Positions 54,901-61,445 of a stretch of DNA of 64,000 nucleotides are shown here, in pieces. The stretch's first letter is position 1. Each line of letters opens with the position of its first letter. The DNA comes from a virus. The position numbers and the translations under genes were made by a program. A model generated the notes under the pieces. The model was not told the DNA's origin and did not search any database. It saw nothing but the letters and a program-made list of their open reading frames with translations. The DNA lies in the IMG/VR virus record IMGVR_UViG_3300035188_001312, positions 1 through 64,000 of that record. One strand, written 5' to 3'.

Positions 54901-57063
54901 TATGTGTGGGATGCTAAATCGTGGAAAGAATCTGGTTATAACGCAACTAACGATAGTTGGATAGGACATATTCCACATGATGATTTTCCATATGATAGTA
55001 TGCAACATGCTGTGCAAGGTGATGATGTGTCACAGGTTTCAACTGGAGTTATAGATACAGTATCTTATATTTTGAATTTTGTGTTTAAAGATACACTTAA
55101 AATACAAACAACCGATGGAAAATGGTTTACTACTAATGATTTTGATACTATATTTAAAGATTATGTTACTACACTAGTAAATGATAGAATAAGAATAACA
55201 TGGTATGATGATTATGATACCAATCTATCTGAAATATCAGTTGCTTATGATTCGAGAGATTCAACTAAAGCACATTATAAAATGTTGTGGTTGAATGATA
55301 GATATGCGAATGATTCCATTCCCCATAATGATTTAGAGATGGGATATTATCATGGTTCATATGATAGATCGTTATCATCCATGCTTGATGATGGTATTAG
55401 AGTTTTAGATATTCATCTTACTTTTGGTGAAAGTTTAACTATTTTGCCATCTGATAAAATGGTATCAAATTTAAAACCGTTCAATGATAAAGACGGTATT
55501 GTTATTGGTAGTTTTGATACTTTGTTGTATGGTGAAGGAAAATATGATTATATTTGGGACGCAAAAGAATGGGATGTGCATGGTTATACTGCTGGATATG
55601 AATCCTGGATTGGAAAAATACCACATGATGAATTCCCATACGATGACATGGCACATGACCAACAAGGTGATTTATCTCAAATAACCACTGGAATGTCTGA
55701 ACATTTTATGTATCGTATTGATACTGTGATTAATGATATTAAGTTGATTTATAATCCACATGATGAATTCCCACATGATGAACTTAGACATTCTGATCAA
55801 GATAACGATCCATCCAGTATAGTTGCCGGTGTTGTTGATAATCTCACATACGGATATAGAAAAGTTTTTAAAGATTCATTGAATATTTCGATGGTTGATA
55901 GTAATTCTTTCGATATGTTTAGACGAAGAGCATTTTTTAAAGATAAAACTTACATTACTACTGTTGAACATTTGAAAATTGGTTGGGATGGTTTATCTGA
56001 AACTTATGTGACGATAAATCAGTCGAATGCTGAAAACTTAATGTGGTTGGTTGAAAGGAATGAATCGTTGATTCATAACGATGGACCATTAGGATATTAT
56101 AATGATTCATATATGTTATCTTTGGATACTTATATCTATGATGATGTTAAAATGATCGATATTAATTATAAGTTTACTGAAAGTTTAACGGTGATAACAA
56201 CTGACAAGATTGTTAGTGGGACACATAATATGGTGAGTGATATTGTTAGTAATGCGTCTAAAAATGAACATATTTTGGTATCTAATAAGGATAATTTATT
56301 ATACGGTATTGGTATTTACGATTATATCTGGGATGCAAAAACATGGGATAAGCATGGATATTTAACATCTTATGAACAATGGAAAGGTCATATTCCACAT
56401 GGTGATTTCCCATATGATGAAATGGAGCATTCTGATCAAGGTGACGATTTATCACAGATTTTCACAGGTATTAACGATCGAATGGAATATGAAATTGGGT
56501 ATTCATTCAAAGATTTAATTAAAGTATCGATACATGATGATAAATTACTTAACAAATTTAGATGTCGTCAATTTTTAAGAGGAAAAACATTAGTTTATGC
56601 AACTAATGTTGTTAAAGTTGAAACTGATGAAATTTTAAAACATAAAATTAAACCCGATTTTATAAATGAATTTTTAAATATTACCAGTAATTATGATACA
56701 ACTACTAAATCATATAGAATGTCGATTGTTAATGATTTAGTTACTAAGGAAGAAATAAATATTAGACATTCTACGACTAAACAATTAATTGATACAATCC
56801 TTCGCTATAGAACTTATGAATCTATAGATGAATCCATTAATTCAAATTTATTTAACAGTGTATTGTTTAAGTTTGATGAAGAGTTTAGTTTGATTAATAA
56901 AAATAAAACTAAAATTGATTTATATAGATCGGATGATTCTGGTAGAGTTACCAGATCCATGACATTGATTAAAGACCAAACATCCGCTCATATCGAAATG
57001 TTATTTTCGGATGTTATGCGTTCAACGTTGAAAGATAAAGTGTATGTTGTTGAAATGTCGTGA
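42958..57063 (+). CDS. Giant repeat-containing baseplate/fibre protein in the gp7 position
   Basis: A single frame of 4701 residues. Residues ~1-1400 are non-repetitive; the helical N-terminus (YLSVDGYEFLFELMRQYN) and its place after gp6 suggest a gp7-type wedge part (T4 gp7: 1032), but this is weak. A Gly/Ser/Asp linker is at ~1410-1430. From ~1470 the chain is Asp/His/Tyr-rich with recurring HD-x-[FI]-x-x-D motifs. From ~2500 to ~4560 there are ten full and one partial copy of a ~217-residue unit marked by WDAKEWERHGY...GHIPHDEFPYDEMAHSDQGD and by FKDxLxVxTxDxK strands. Copies start near 50815, 51475, 52125, 52790, 53437, 53954, 54604, 54904, 55549, 55752 (partial) and 56323. A long metal-binding fibre is possible; function not known. 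Confidence 0.7.
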   Translation: MPNLLKSLPREILEKEDSKFIYNVLNPLLFDKIKESDDDTTVTHSVSSLLNKDLHYSKQFLSEFRLPYNINSREFHVYITDGQEKVKIEHFGDTNLVKELENLKEYIFFYLSVDGYEFLFELMRQYNNIKNLYDDNKDHYEKNYKKYIAEPDLGKKKIYKSSYEFFKKAYEQYANLKTEFDLILAESFQYASYSAKQLVDNYATVIGDNLKIKTFDNDIIFSKSVLFNYLQRTIVFKPIVNKHVFSGKNIVSTTSYNVHNVFELIALFAMEISTINAKYTEYLEILNDHGQGFSLFRSDNKVVKNEIYENVSINLDSDNLTYNLDENKNKLDIYVYFLKNFKIDTTTFKLTINNIEIPVSVHSLKGTLTYGYTMFEYFDSETKYYKITVHDYLVYDLNGVCLNQIIDTLDLKCSMVKETHTLLTSSAGLHLETTGFIDNFSLYRKNKQSGFFELFEVPYKLKVSIDEKEERYVRSYEFIGINNAAQKALIDDYDIILSCCDYDYVYEPTLYVDFFKYMSYSVNFRFNTILPYVLIDDVMDEDFEIPYYSEISLIEYSTNIHKNIIMYDGVTYRKLFDDINHMRLLNPYNESNYEYVSRISYSTYLTRQHTNPVLVDSAIAKIPFRNNLRMLEKLQYDAERNMIVFMHMGVQKVVPVNEEGLQRGLNYEKLSYNLPTNSMQYCGHDLYQDGFLYLLDGIYLKNPLTGELDIIEATPTEQINLSIRENEIFFDVHEMAHCILLNNRKYKVSGIYVDTYINALKNKGSVIFIESKYGIPRYKSLAGHIFDIDFSKKISTLETYSHDTFWYDSVNGVLAFRHNATETYSLPLVLVEIKTQKHRQLGLSAFSIFYSGNVLPENSNKTFFGRENIYGSMTIPDSIYSIGRVGDNYNDTQHHALLSEEFDLSFKDSEKFNMEHEPYLMYKSKSASMKGLESYLLSSLKAISKKVKVSPVYLIQRNRYISEWARVSSVEPDSFYGGDSLKDLVADLMETKLINSNYDDLMDIFKNNEYEHFSIDTNDIHGILVQYILRFLKSEALLEDYTYYLIHNVWINNNRKKIIDFIRNNGSKNDIRTVSELTFTTNYDKEKLFYIFVNTLFKVQNVIIESYIPLSNYSDWELYIENNDVHFNKPYKYEVIDISDFITMAVYWDKPLYMIRPLTEDEVFVKRDFRFLDMSIATNSQITYFDSYNEYVDEIKNRIDKTVSFLSETMNVLNDSSVVHGYDVMGINLVIVRWLVERFLPTYMTHNVVETVEEFREIIKTELNSVEHPNLLVSYNRIKETVFLGDLGSSVSEIIDTIITGNLVMNSTTKLNISSSTELAYLDKIKKPVEHYFDYLFYAKRHDLVTKILALFTEDVIATSMLDLSLAINLKNAKGDKTFDIYEQMIYDIFDEFLPFHSVLDKIIFTFNILEGQSAGAGGNADGSTDGESSDAMGKEVATNLLDTHFIDIVTDFIEKIKIQTSDTSMFSTSMYIRSEGMSGYILHDDMPYDYDRTVLVGGHDIPMHMDDYETFGVDDEWYVINKDRYRNRVNDLYTPPYFAEFTYDDSPVEKSVSTTITEYYNIKTDIFNKDDRILSYFIDTIPVIDIMQGVNESHSIDVIEDYLIHIESVYKINFFDMDSILHDEFGVDDFSGPDSQISLIGMYDRMKQNILHDFYDKINISVIDSIWTDVVVVYNLDGIPGHDTFGIDEYYHQLSPNLLEQEISTMVYDKLMTTTMDLNFVDMSDVSLIDTNIATQVFIDYRGFLLNTVVADVYHINIDICTTRIFDSEGHFLRMGHDEFVYDENYHNSSYLDRMEHSVDILVEDFVGLVKIDFGFMRMLPFDPYEQLIQQKFYRANLPGSEIQASIIRDKFTADIHSFSKDIIRIGLIDFYTLDFIAEDLRRKIYDDIEKESFGDSYVESSIIDSIFHRHVHFDFREYIIAIDKYTYIPNDTDILEIYGVRAADIERDKLFKIEFSEKYYTNIKLKQDVERSMTKIDKDYLKSIKVEEENFVQFKYVENEIGVKFHEMLGNHFYFSNRLNVKLTDIDKILVKQISKDTSIKSEILDKVHYGHMYDFEIDGMLIAGSDNLIEMWTNKIYNDSMVVTMTDSYKTEITVNNIFGKERVEQLHDLYGHMGYTDESIDRLVDLKLSDSLIQLSRESRLYKLDATTYDGLMHDVHQHYGDFIDVIIGDSLHTYVHIVKKPWIFPEFDMFGHNEYPHMYNGDSDEFNVTTQLRDSIKQDTYVSLYDANTLVRLFEKINIGYMNYVSEIDSISVSMTDDLKVVDVVTTTADTISLTFGDLIKDDRLFKEHITVTISDKVWYGYKMRDNWVDISTYDTVRYDYSENDLMKDKLPTSVRDWLLVEYMFIDDKPNIRLSDSVSYSEFGITSRDYGLVALHDTLEYQELDVFKLFETSKVYITDKLLIGDKKYDEEISVDFFWKDNISASIHAKKFGYGPGKKLSDTIASVFLDNRLYMDDKPTTAVLPVVDTTFSEDFGVNIIHKIFRDNVGIDTYERMKFGPIFLDKTNVLTNEMFDFRQLWLYGRMGVDTIYHDVGELEFPADSSNQSFDIHSKDDIKLIDIHRLYGESLIILSSDELSIDDKKLKNTNIMTETDKFDGIVLRSTDTLIYGEGVYKYIWDAKQWDRHGYYATYEEWVGHIPHDDFPYDSMAHSDQGDDLSLVYTGISESLLYRLDFTFKDVLSISTAENKWFGEFEADLIFKDYITVLVNDKLKISWDYNQFTDDSMESTTSGYAEYEFGVDEKSYDRLVWLNDRYGVDSIPHNDDAMEYYNGSMDRSITTSMNDIMIVDIHRTFGESLIVLTSNQLEMIENETSNVDGVVISSHDKLMYGIGTYMHIWDAKEWNNHGYLVPYEKWVGHIPHDDIPYGDMEHSDQGDLSQIITGITENLFYDLNFIFKDVLTVVTNDNKGFNFWGYQSVFRDNVGVYTDSRMQVRLENRTDPNASKILRTDSMTISYDFDDPTKSHIKSKIDSQSFGNVLEGNDQHYYRGDEFNAVLADDIKIIDFTHTFKDSLTILTSNQLDTYEMVKQYPDGIAITNNDSIKYCSVGMYDYVWDAKEWEKHGYEIPYENWVGQIPHDEIPYDAMGHGEQGNDLSQVITDIIENVTYNFNFNFKDTLTTHTVDGKWFTQTIHRDIFEDYSVVYANEKIRIGWNNLNYDRFELNTMSVGEISYDCGNPDIAHERVMWLRGRYGVDSIPHDDGELEYYNNSANRSFEALMFDDIKLIDIHRKFTESLTVFTDNQLETVGGGFALTNDYIGLSSNDNLVYGEGKEFLLWDAKEWEAHGYSVPYEHWRGHIPHDDSPLDATEHSDQGDDLSQVVTGVVENINYKFDFKFKDAIIVLPTDEKWYQIVECRSVFKDYAVIHYADRFKISWGVETTTMSKMIIDYNYGDFINSIEHFMWLNDRYGVDENLSGSDELEYYNDSASRSLDTIMNDSVSLIDVHQNFGESLIIKSSDQVKYGFEVDSKSDGIYLVSNDSLIYGEGKYDYIWDAKEWERHGYHALYEQWHGHIPHDEFPYDEMAHSDQGDDLSQVSTGLYESVLYGFDFIFKETLSVDTDDNSFFDYYQYQSIFKEKILIYANDEVIIGLSNTEPPMDLNITDDIKLIDMHFKFTDYLVILPVDKLYANDNINGTNFETTMLLDTISIGSTDKLQYGIGVYDHVWDAKEWNRHGYLVPYENWVGNIPHDEIPYDEMEHNTQGSISQISTGISESLLSHLDFKFKDTINIQLIDDDLKGMIECHSIFKHYVAVYVGNKLRIEWNTEYGLVDVINPEHDLWDYNDTFTAVTWKTSRYGIDSVEHNEFGMEYFDDSIDASISSSIVDDMKIIDIHQTFNESLIILSSDQFKTESSSVDKEHNDGIVLRATDTLTYGVGLYHYVWDMKIWDSHGYTASYERWVGHVPHDEFPYDEMEHSDQGDLAQINLGISDNLLYGFNFSFKDSLVVSTNDNKLRINDNNDGTKVFSVDRLKQYGTSVYDYVWDAKSWKESGYNATNDSWIGHIPHDDFPYDSMQHAVQGDDVSQVSTGVIDTVSYILNFVFKDTLKIQTTDGKWFTTNDFDTIFKDYVTTLVNDRIRITWYDDYDTNLSEISVAYDSRDSTKAHYKMLWLNDRYANDSIPHNDLEMGYYHGSYDRSLSSMLDDGIRVLDIHLTFGESLTILPSDKMVSNLKPFNDKDGIVIGSFDTLLYGEGKYDYIWDAKEWDVHGYTAGYESWIGKIPHDEFPYDDMAHDQQGDLSQITTGMSEHFMYRIDTVINDIKLIYNPHDEFPHDELRHSDQDNDPSSIVAGVVDNLTYGYRKVFKDSLNISMVDSNSFDMFRRRAFFKDKTYITTVEHLKIGWDGLSETYVTINQSNAENLMWLVERNESLIHNDGPLGYYNDSYMLSLDTYIYDDVKMIDINYKFTESLTVITTDKIVSGTHNMVSDIVSNASKNEHILVSNKDNLLYGIGIYDYIWDAKTWDKHGYLTSYEQWKGHIPHGDFPYDEMEHSDQGDDLSQIFTGINDRMEYEIGYSFKDLIKVSIHDDKLLNKFRCRQFLRGKTLVYATNVVKVETDEILKHKIKPDFINEFLNITSNYDTTTKSYRMSIVNDLVTKEEINIRHSTTKQLIDTILRYRTYESIDESINSNLFNSVLFKFDEEFSLINKNKTKIDLYRSDDSGRVTRSMTLIKDQTSAHIEMLFSDVMRSTLKDKVYVVEMS

Positions 57064-57165
57064 TTAAACTGTATATTTTCGTAGTGTATGTGTTTTCTAA
57101 TTTTTAAAAAATGAAATTTAGAATAAATAAAAGTAAAATAAGAATTGTTCAATGGAGAATTAATT

Positions 57166-57693
57166 ATGAGTATGAAAGAATTAACACAACCAAGCGTTAT
57201 CGGAACTTTAAAAGTTTTTGATGATTTGGATTTAGTGGTTGAAAAGAAAAATAAAATTAAACTGGACAACTTTGTTAGAACTTTAGCATTTGGTGCTGTT
57301 CACGCAAATGTTGCAAATGCTGAATCATTCAGAATTTCTACAATTAGATTTGGTTCAGGTGGTGAAGATATTGATGGCAATGAAAAAACACCTGATGTTT
57401 CAACAGATTCTTTATTTGAACCGATGCATTCAGAAGATGTTGTTGGTTCAGGAAATGGTATTAAAGTATTAGATATTATTGATGATGCAAATAATATCAT
57501 CGAACCAAATTCAAAAATTATTGAGGTTAACGCCACAATCAGTTCAACTGAAGCAAATGGTGTTAAATTTAACGAATTGGGATTGTTTGACGCTTCAAAT
57601 AAAAAATTAACACATATTACATTTGATGGCATCACAAAAACCGAAAACAGAACACTGAGTTTTACATACCAAGTTGAGATTACTGTTTCTTAA
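57166..57693 (+). CDS. Baseplate/fibre-associated structural protein
   Basis: A 175-residue protein. The ATG at 57166 follows TGGAGA by 7 nt; an in-frame TTG upstream would precede this site. Residues ~50-75 (ISTIRFGSGGEDIDGNEKTP) and ~125-175 (GVKFNELGLFDASNKKLTHI, then TENRTLSFTYQVEITV) match a beta domain often seen in phage tail-fibre and baseplate adaptor proteins (the 'F.E.GLF...' pattern). A GAATAAATA weak late motif lies 37 nt upstream, and a terminator follows the gene. Exact counterpart not assigned. Confidence 0.6.
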   Translation: MSMKELTQPSVIGTLKVFDDLDLVVEKKNKIKLDNFVRTLAFGAVHANVANAESFRISTIRFGSGGEDIDGNEKTPDVSTDSLFEPMHSEDVVGSGNGIKVLDIIDDANNIIEPNSKIIEVNATISSTEANGVKFNELGLFDASNKKLTHITFDGITKTENRTLSFTYQVEITVS

Positions 57694-57715
57694 TAGACTC
57701 GATAAAAAACATAAA

Positions 57716-57751
57716 ATCACCAAAAATTTTTTAGTTTTGGTGATTTTTTTT
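57716..57751 (+). terminator. Rho-independent terminator
   Basis: Stem ATCACCAAAA/TTTTGGTGAT, 9-nt loop and a run of eight T, after the 175-residue structural gene. Confidence 0.85.
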
Positions 57752-57919
57752 GCTAATTTATTTTAGCTCATCAATCATTACATAATTATCATAATCTAAA
57801 ATTTTTGACATTCCACTGTTTTTGAAAATTTTTCTTTGAGTGTTCCATATTTAAAAGCTTTTTTTCATTTTGAAGTTTCATCATAATGGTGGTTTGGATA
57901 AATAGTTTTAATTAAATAA

Positions 57920-57927
57920 TATAAATA
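57920..57927 (+). promoter_or_regulatory. Late promoter TATAAATA
   Basis: TATAAATA 38 nt upstream of the gene at 57966. The rest of the 272-nt gap from 57694 holds the preceding terminator and no other clear feature. Confidence 0.65.
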
Positions 57928-57965
57928 AGGGTAATTATTGCAACTTACTTAAAGGGTGTTCTTTT

Positions 57966-58973
57966 ATGGTTATATACACTGTAGATATGTTTGATATTTA
58001 CAAAATTGAAGATCTTCATAAAGATTTGTTTATGCGTAAAGAAACATTAGAATTTCAGTTAAGAATATACCAAACTAAGTTTGACGAATTTATGAAACTT
58101 AACTGTAAGGAACTATTGATATTTGAACGTAAAAAAGAACAAACCTTGTTACAATTGATGGGTGCACCACGACCAAAATACCCAAACAACTTTGTACCTT
58201 TTAATAGTAGATGTGGAAATAATGTGTCGAAGGTTAATACGAATACTGGGGATTTATTGCCCGATAACACGGTTATGTTACAAATGAAAGCAATCGCACT
58301 TGATCCGGCTGTAAAAGAATTTAAAAAAATAATTGCTGAACTTAAAAATGAGTTGGTTATTATAAATTCCAAAATAAATGGCATTTATAATAGGTTAAAT
58401 AAAATGTTTTCATTTACAGAAATAAATTTGCGTAGATATTTGAATTCACTGGTACAGTATTATTCTGGTAGATTAGCATTTGATGATGTAATGAAGGATA
58501 TTTTTAATATTGAATTCAATAACACTGGTATGTATTTTGATGTTAAAGAAGCTAAAAACTATGATATGTTTAAGTTGCTAATTAAAAAAATTCCAAAAAG
58601 TTGGCATTCGATAGGTTTTATTATATATTTAGAATTATTATATGTTATCCTCATAGAAGATTTAGAAAAAATTGATAGTGCTATAGCGTTATCATTTATT
58701 GAATCAGAAAAACAGAATAGAAAAAAGCGTATGGATATAATTTTGGATAAAGTAAAAACTCTTGATAGTCAAAAATTGGCTGCGGAAAAAACAAAGTTGG
58801 CATTAGATACATCATTATATGATAATTCATCAAAGATAGCTTCTGAATTTTTATTGTCGAGAAAAGATAGACATGATGAAATAGTTAAAGCTGCTAACGA
58901 CAGTGCTGAAAATAATCGTAATTTTGGTTACACACCATCTGTTGCAAGTAGAATGATAAATCCAAATAAATAA
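57966..58973 (+). CDS. Unknown helical late protein
   Basis: A 335-residue protein, mostly helical. Residues ~15-60 and ~105-140 have coiled-coil-like spacing, residues ~235-320 are a charged helix (FIESEKQNRKKRMDIILDKV, QKLAAEKTKLALD). No transmembrane segment stands out, apart from a hydrophobic helix (FIIYLELLYVILIED, ~220-234). It is the first of three genes under the late promoter at 57920, followed by a tube-like protein, which suggests a role in hub or tail-tube initiation. No family recognised. Confidence 0.55.
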   Translation: MVIYTVDMFDIYKIEDLHKDLFMRKETLEFQLRIYQTKFDEFMKLNCKELLIFERKKEQTLLQLMGAPRPKYPNNFVPFNSRCGNNVSKVNTNTGDLLPDNTVMLQMKAIALDPAVKEFKKIIAELKNELVIINSKINGIYNRLNKMFSFTEINLRRYLNSLVQYYSGRLAFDDVMKDIFNIEFNNTGMYFDVKEAKNYDMFKLLIKKIPKSWHSIGFIIYLELLYVILIEDLEKIDSAIALSFIESEKQNRKKRMDIILDKVKTLDSQKLAAEKTKLALDTSLYDNSSKIASEFLLSRKDRHDEIVKAANDSAENNRNFGYTPSVASRMINPNK

Positions 58974-58998
58974 AAATATTATATAAGGGAATAAAATT

Positions 58999-59616
58999 AT
59001 GGCATGGCAGGGTGATAATGAGGCTGGTGATATAAAATTAGGTGGTGGCGGTGGACCGCCTCATTTTATATGGGATACAACCGCTTTTGCTGTACCTGGA
59101 AAATTCGAAGATGAAGTAGCAAAATTTCAATCAGTACAACCTAAGCTGAAACATTGGTATCAGGGAGATTTCCCATCACATTTATCTAAAATGAATTGGA
59201 TGATAAAAACAATGGATAAACCCAAGGTTGATATTGAATCCGTAACACAAATGCGTTTAAATACTCTTAGAAATTATCCAATAAAATATAATTTTGGTGA
59301 TTTGAGTTTAACATTTTGGGATGATGTTGATCATCATGCAATTCTAGCAATAGATAAATATTTTCAGGGTGATGTATGGTCACATGCAAAACCAAAAAAA
59401 GGTCCGGGTATGTTTCATTTGCGAGACAGTATTGTTATCCCACAGTTTCATATTACTGAATATACCGTTGAGGGTAAAAGACCTTTAAAATTTACGTACT
59501 ATAATTCGGTGTTAAGTAGTTATGATTTTGATGCTGTTGATGATGAAGGCGATGAAGCAATTTATACTTTGAACATGACCTTTAAAGTAGAAGGTTATAG
59601 TGTTAAAATAATTTAA
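58999..59616 (+). CDS. Tail-tube-like protein, possible baseplate tube initiator/cap (gp54/gp48-like)
   Basis: A 205-residue protein. Residues ~68-125 (MIKTMDKPKVDIESVTQMRL, NTLRNYPIKYNFGDLSLTFW and DDVDHHAILAIDKYF) follow the same order of elements as the gp19 tube protein in this window (KTITKPNVTFAEVEVPKLNT, then MSIEIDDSLDNAV). A Gly-rich N-terminus and a strand pair at ~150-200 complete a tube-type fold. T4 has gp48 and gp54, tube-like proteins that start the tail tube on the baseplate; this may be one of them. AGGGA precedes the ATG and the next gene follows at 17 nt. Confidence 0.6.
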   Translation: MAWQGDNEAGDIKLGGGGGPPHFIWDTTAFAVPGKFEDEVAKFQSVQPKLKHWYQGDFPSHLSKMNWMIKTMDKPKVDIESVTQMRLNTLRNYPIKYNFGDLSLTFWDDVDHHAILAIDKYFQGDVWSHAKPKKGPGMFHLRDSIVIPQFHITEYTVEGKRPLKFTYYNSVLSSYDFDAVDDEGDEAIYTLNMTFKVEGYSVKII

Positions 59617-59633
59617 AAAAAGGTTTTAAAATT

Positions 59634-60170
59634 ATGTCTATTTTAAATGATTTATTAAATGTATCGAATGATGTGGTTTTTACAACTACAGATTTTAAGT
59701 ATAGTCGAGATAATATTTTATTTCTAGGTGGGAATGCAAAAAACAATGAAATAAGTGAATATGTTATTGATGAAAATACAAATAAATCAATTTCTGCACC
59801 AAATGATATTGTTGATAGTGATCCAAATGGTTTATTAAATAATGATATTACATCAAGAAATATAAAAAATGCTGCTATTGGTGTTAATACGTCATTGAAA
59901 CAAATTGGTAGTATTATAGAATCTACTATTCATGATGGTTATGGTAGTGCAATCAACGTCTTTGGATTGACAGCAATTGTAAATTCGAATGGTGATTATA
60001 AAAACTATTCAAATAATATTAACTCCTACATGGGAGTTAACACTAAATTGTCTAATGTATTACCTACTGATGATAAAATTAAGAAAACGGTACCGGTAAA
60101 AACTATTAATCCTATATCTGATGCGAGTAGTTATCTCGCATCAGCAAAAAGTATAATTGGATCAATCTGA
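59634..60170 (+). CDS. Hypothetical structural protein, Asn/Ser-rich
   Basis: A 178-residue protein rich in Asn, Ser, Ile and Asp with no clear domain; SAINVFGLTAIV and SYLASAKSIIGSI are hydrophobic patches. AAGG lies before the ATG. It ends the 57966-60170 operon and converges on the 60175 gene with 4 nt between stops. Two hairpins lie in its 3' part (TTAACTCC/GGAGTTAA near 60020 and GATGCGAG/CTCGCATC near 60120). It probably belongs to the baseplate or tube-initiation set, but this rests only on position. Confidence 0.5.
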   Translation: MSILNDLLNVSNDVVFTTTDFKYSRDNILFLGGNAKNNEISEYVIDENTNKSISAPNDIVDSDPNGLLNNDITSRNIKNAAIGVNTSLKQIGSIIESTIHDGYGSAINVFGLTAIVNSNGDYKNYSNNINSYMGVNTKLSNVLPTDDKIKKTVPVKTINPISDASSYLASAKSIIGSI

Positions 60171-60174
60171 TACA

Positions 60175-60879
60175 TTATTCGTATCTTATTTTATATTCCG
60201 CTTCATATTGAAAAATTTTAGACTTGTATCTTCTTGGTACGATGATTTGTGTCACTGCATCATTAACAAGTTGTAATGGTGATCTTACTATAACTAATTC
60301 ATCATCTGAACCTAATGAATGAATATACGATTCAAATGAAATATAATTTGGATCATAGATGTAATTTTCAATTTCATATGGATCAAATTCAGATAATAGT
60401 TTTTTTAAATCTAATGAAAAACCGTCTAAGTATTCATCAAAGAATCTTTTTGAAAAATTATCTGTGTTTGCCCAGTTAACTCTATGGTAATTTGTTGAAA
60501 AATAATCTTTAGAGTTTGAATATTCACCTTTTGTAACAAATTTTGTAATGCTTGGTCTTTCATCTAGCCATTTTGTGGAAAATTTCACAATGTAAACTTC
60601 ATTGGTTTCTTTTAACAATTCTTTGTCAAATGTCACTTCACATGGTCCATATTCTGTTAAATATTGGTTGATATTAGAACTTCTTTTAGTTGTTAATGCT
60701 ATCCAATTTTTACCATCATCTTTGTCTTCAATTTTTTGATCTCGCATAGAAACGTCATACGAAAATACTTTTCCATCTTTTAATAAGTCAAGAATCCATT
60801 CAAATGTGCAGTACTTGTATAATTTATTTTCATTCTGATCTCTGGCTTCATATAAACTTTTTAGTTGTGAAAAATTCAT
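60175..60879 (-). CDS. Unknown protein, possible ADP-ribosyltransferase-like or other enzyme fold
   Basis: A 234-residue soluble protein. LYKYCTFEWILDLLKDGKVF (residues ~20-40), then NWIALTTKRSSNI (~60), YGPCEVTFDKELL (~78) and a late EYIVPRRYKSK-like segment resemble the order Y-x-[YF]-[CT]..., a S/T-x-T-[RK] strand and a substrate-shaped beta region found in uncharacterised phage proteins with an ART-like layout. This resemblance is weak. It is under a TATAAATA promoter on the minus strand, opposite the neighbouring baseplate genes. Confidence 0.5.
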   Translation of the reverse strand: MNFSQLKSLYEARDQNENKLYKYCTFEWILDLLKDGKVFSYDVSMRDQKIEDKDDGKNWIALTTKRSSNINQYLTEYGPCEVTFDKELLKETNEVYIVKFSTKWLDERPSITKFVTKGEYSNSKDYFSTNYHRVNWANTDNFSKRFFDEYLDGFSLDLKKLLSEFDPYEIENYIYDPNYISFESYIHSLGSDDELVIVRSPLQLVNDAVTQIIVPRRYKSKIFQYEAEYKIRYE

Positions 60880-60912
60880 ATTGCTATTACTCCATATTTT
60901 TATTATTGAATG

Positions 60913-60920
60913 TATTTATA
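60913..60920 (-). promoter_or_regulatory. Late promoter TATAAATA
   Basis: Minus-strand TATAAATA 34 nt upstream of the 234-residue gene. Confidence 0.65.
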
Positions 60921-60924
60921 TTTT

Positions 60925-61410
60925 TTATTTATTTTCAACTGAATTACATGCAAGGAAATATGCATCTGTAACGTCAGTTAAACCAGATGATTTTTTCCAT
61001 TTTTTTTCTTTGGTAAAATGTTCATATACTTCTGGTGGTAAAGCGTTTATCATATCTATTTTTGATGCCCTTCCACTACCTGTAGCAAATTTCTTTAGTG
61101 TTGGTGGTGCAATTATTTCAATATCCATTTGCAAAATGAATTTTATTTTTGTTATAATACTAAATTGTAAACCCGCTAAATCTCTAGTTGCGTTTCCGGT
61201 CATTGAAAATGCGAGTCCTTCGATTGATAATTTACACTCTGGGTATTTTTTAATTTCGGTTAATATATTCTCACTCATTTCCCAAGCACGTTTAAAAATA
61301 TCATCATTTTTAGATGAGGATAATATTTTACTTTCGATGATGTTTTTATTATCATCGACAACAACGAACCCAGTAGATGTATAACTTTGGTCGATACCAA
61401 TATAATTCAT
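60925..61410 (-). CDS. RuvC-like Holliday junction resolvase
   Basis: A 161-residue RNase H-fold nuclease. It has the first Asp in YIGIDQSYTSTGF (Asp7), the second acidic residue in LSIEGLAF (Glu64) and the C-terminal TDVTDAYFLA (Asp146/Asp149), the four-acid site of RuvC-type resolvases. T4 resolves branches with gp49 (endonuclease VII), an unrelated fold; here a RuvC-like enzyme could debranch DNA before packaging. It carries its own overlapping late promoter at 61434-61441, which fits use at packaging time. The length matches phage RuvC-like enzymes. Confidence 0.88.
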   Translation of the reverse strand: MNYIGIDQSYTSTGFVVVDDNKNIIESKILSSSKNDDIFKRAWEMSENILTEIKKYPECKLSIEGLAFSMTGNATRDLAGLQFSIITKIKFILQMDIEIIAPPTLKKFATGSGRASKIDMINALPPEVYEHFTKEKKWKKSSGLTDVTDAYFLACNSVENK

Positions 61411-61433
61411 AAATTTCCCTTTTCTATTTTTAA

Positions 61434-61445
61434 TATTTATAAATA
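61434..61445. promoter_or_regulatory. Overlapping divergent late promoters (TATTTATAAATA)
   Basis: One 12-bp palindrome-like block contains TATAAATA on the minus strand (61434-61441, for the RuvC-like gene) and on the plus strand (61438-61445, for the gene at 61484). Confidence 0.6.

Noticed and set aside
60010-60145. Two perfect 8-bp hairpins in the 3' part of the 178-residue gene
   Set aside because: They lie within codons and lack T-runs; I could not tell them from chance palindromes in coding DNA.
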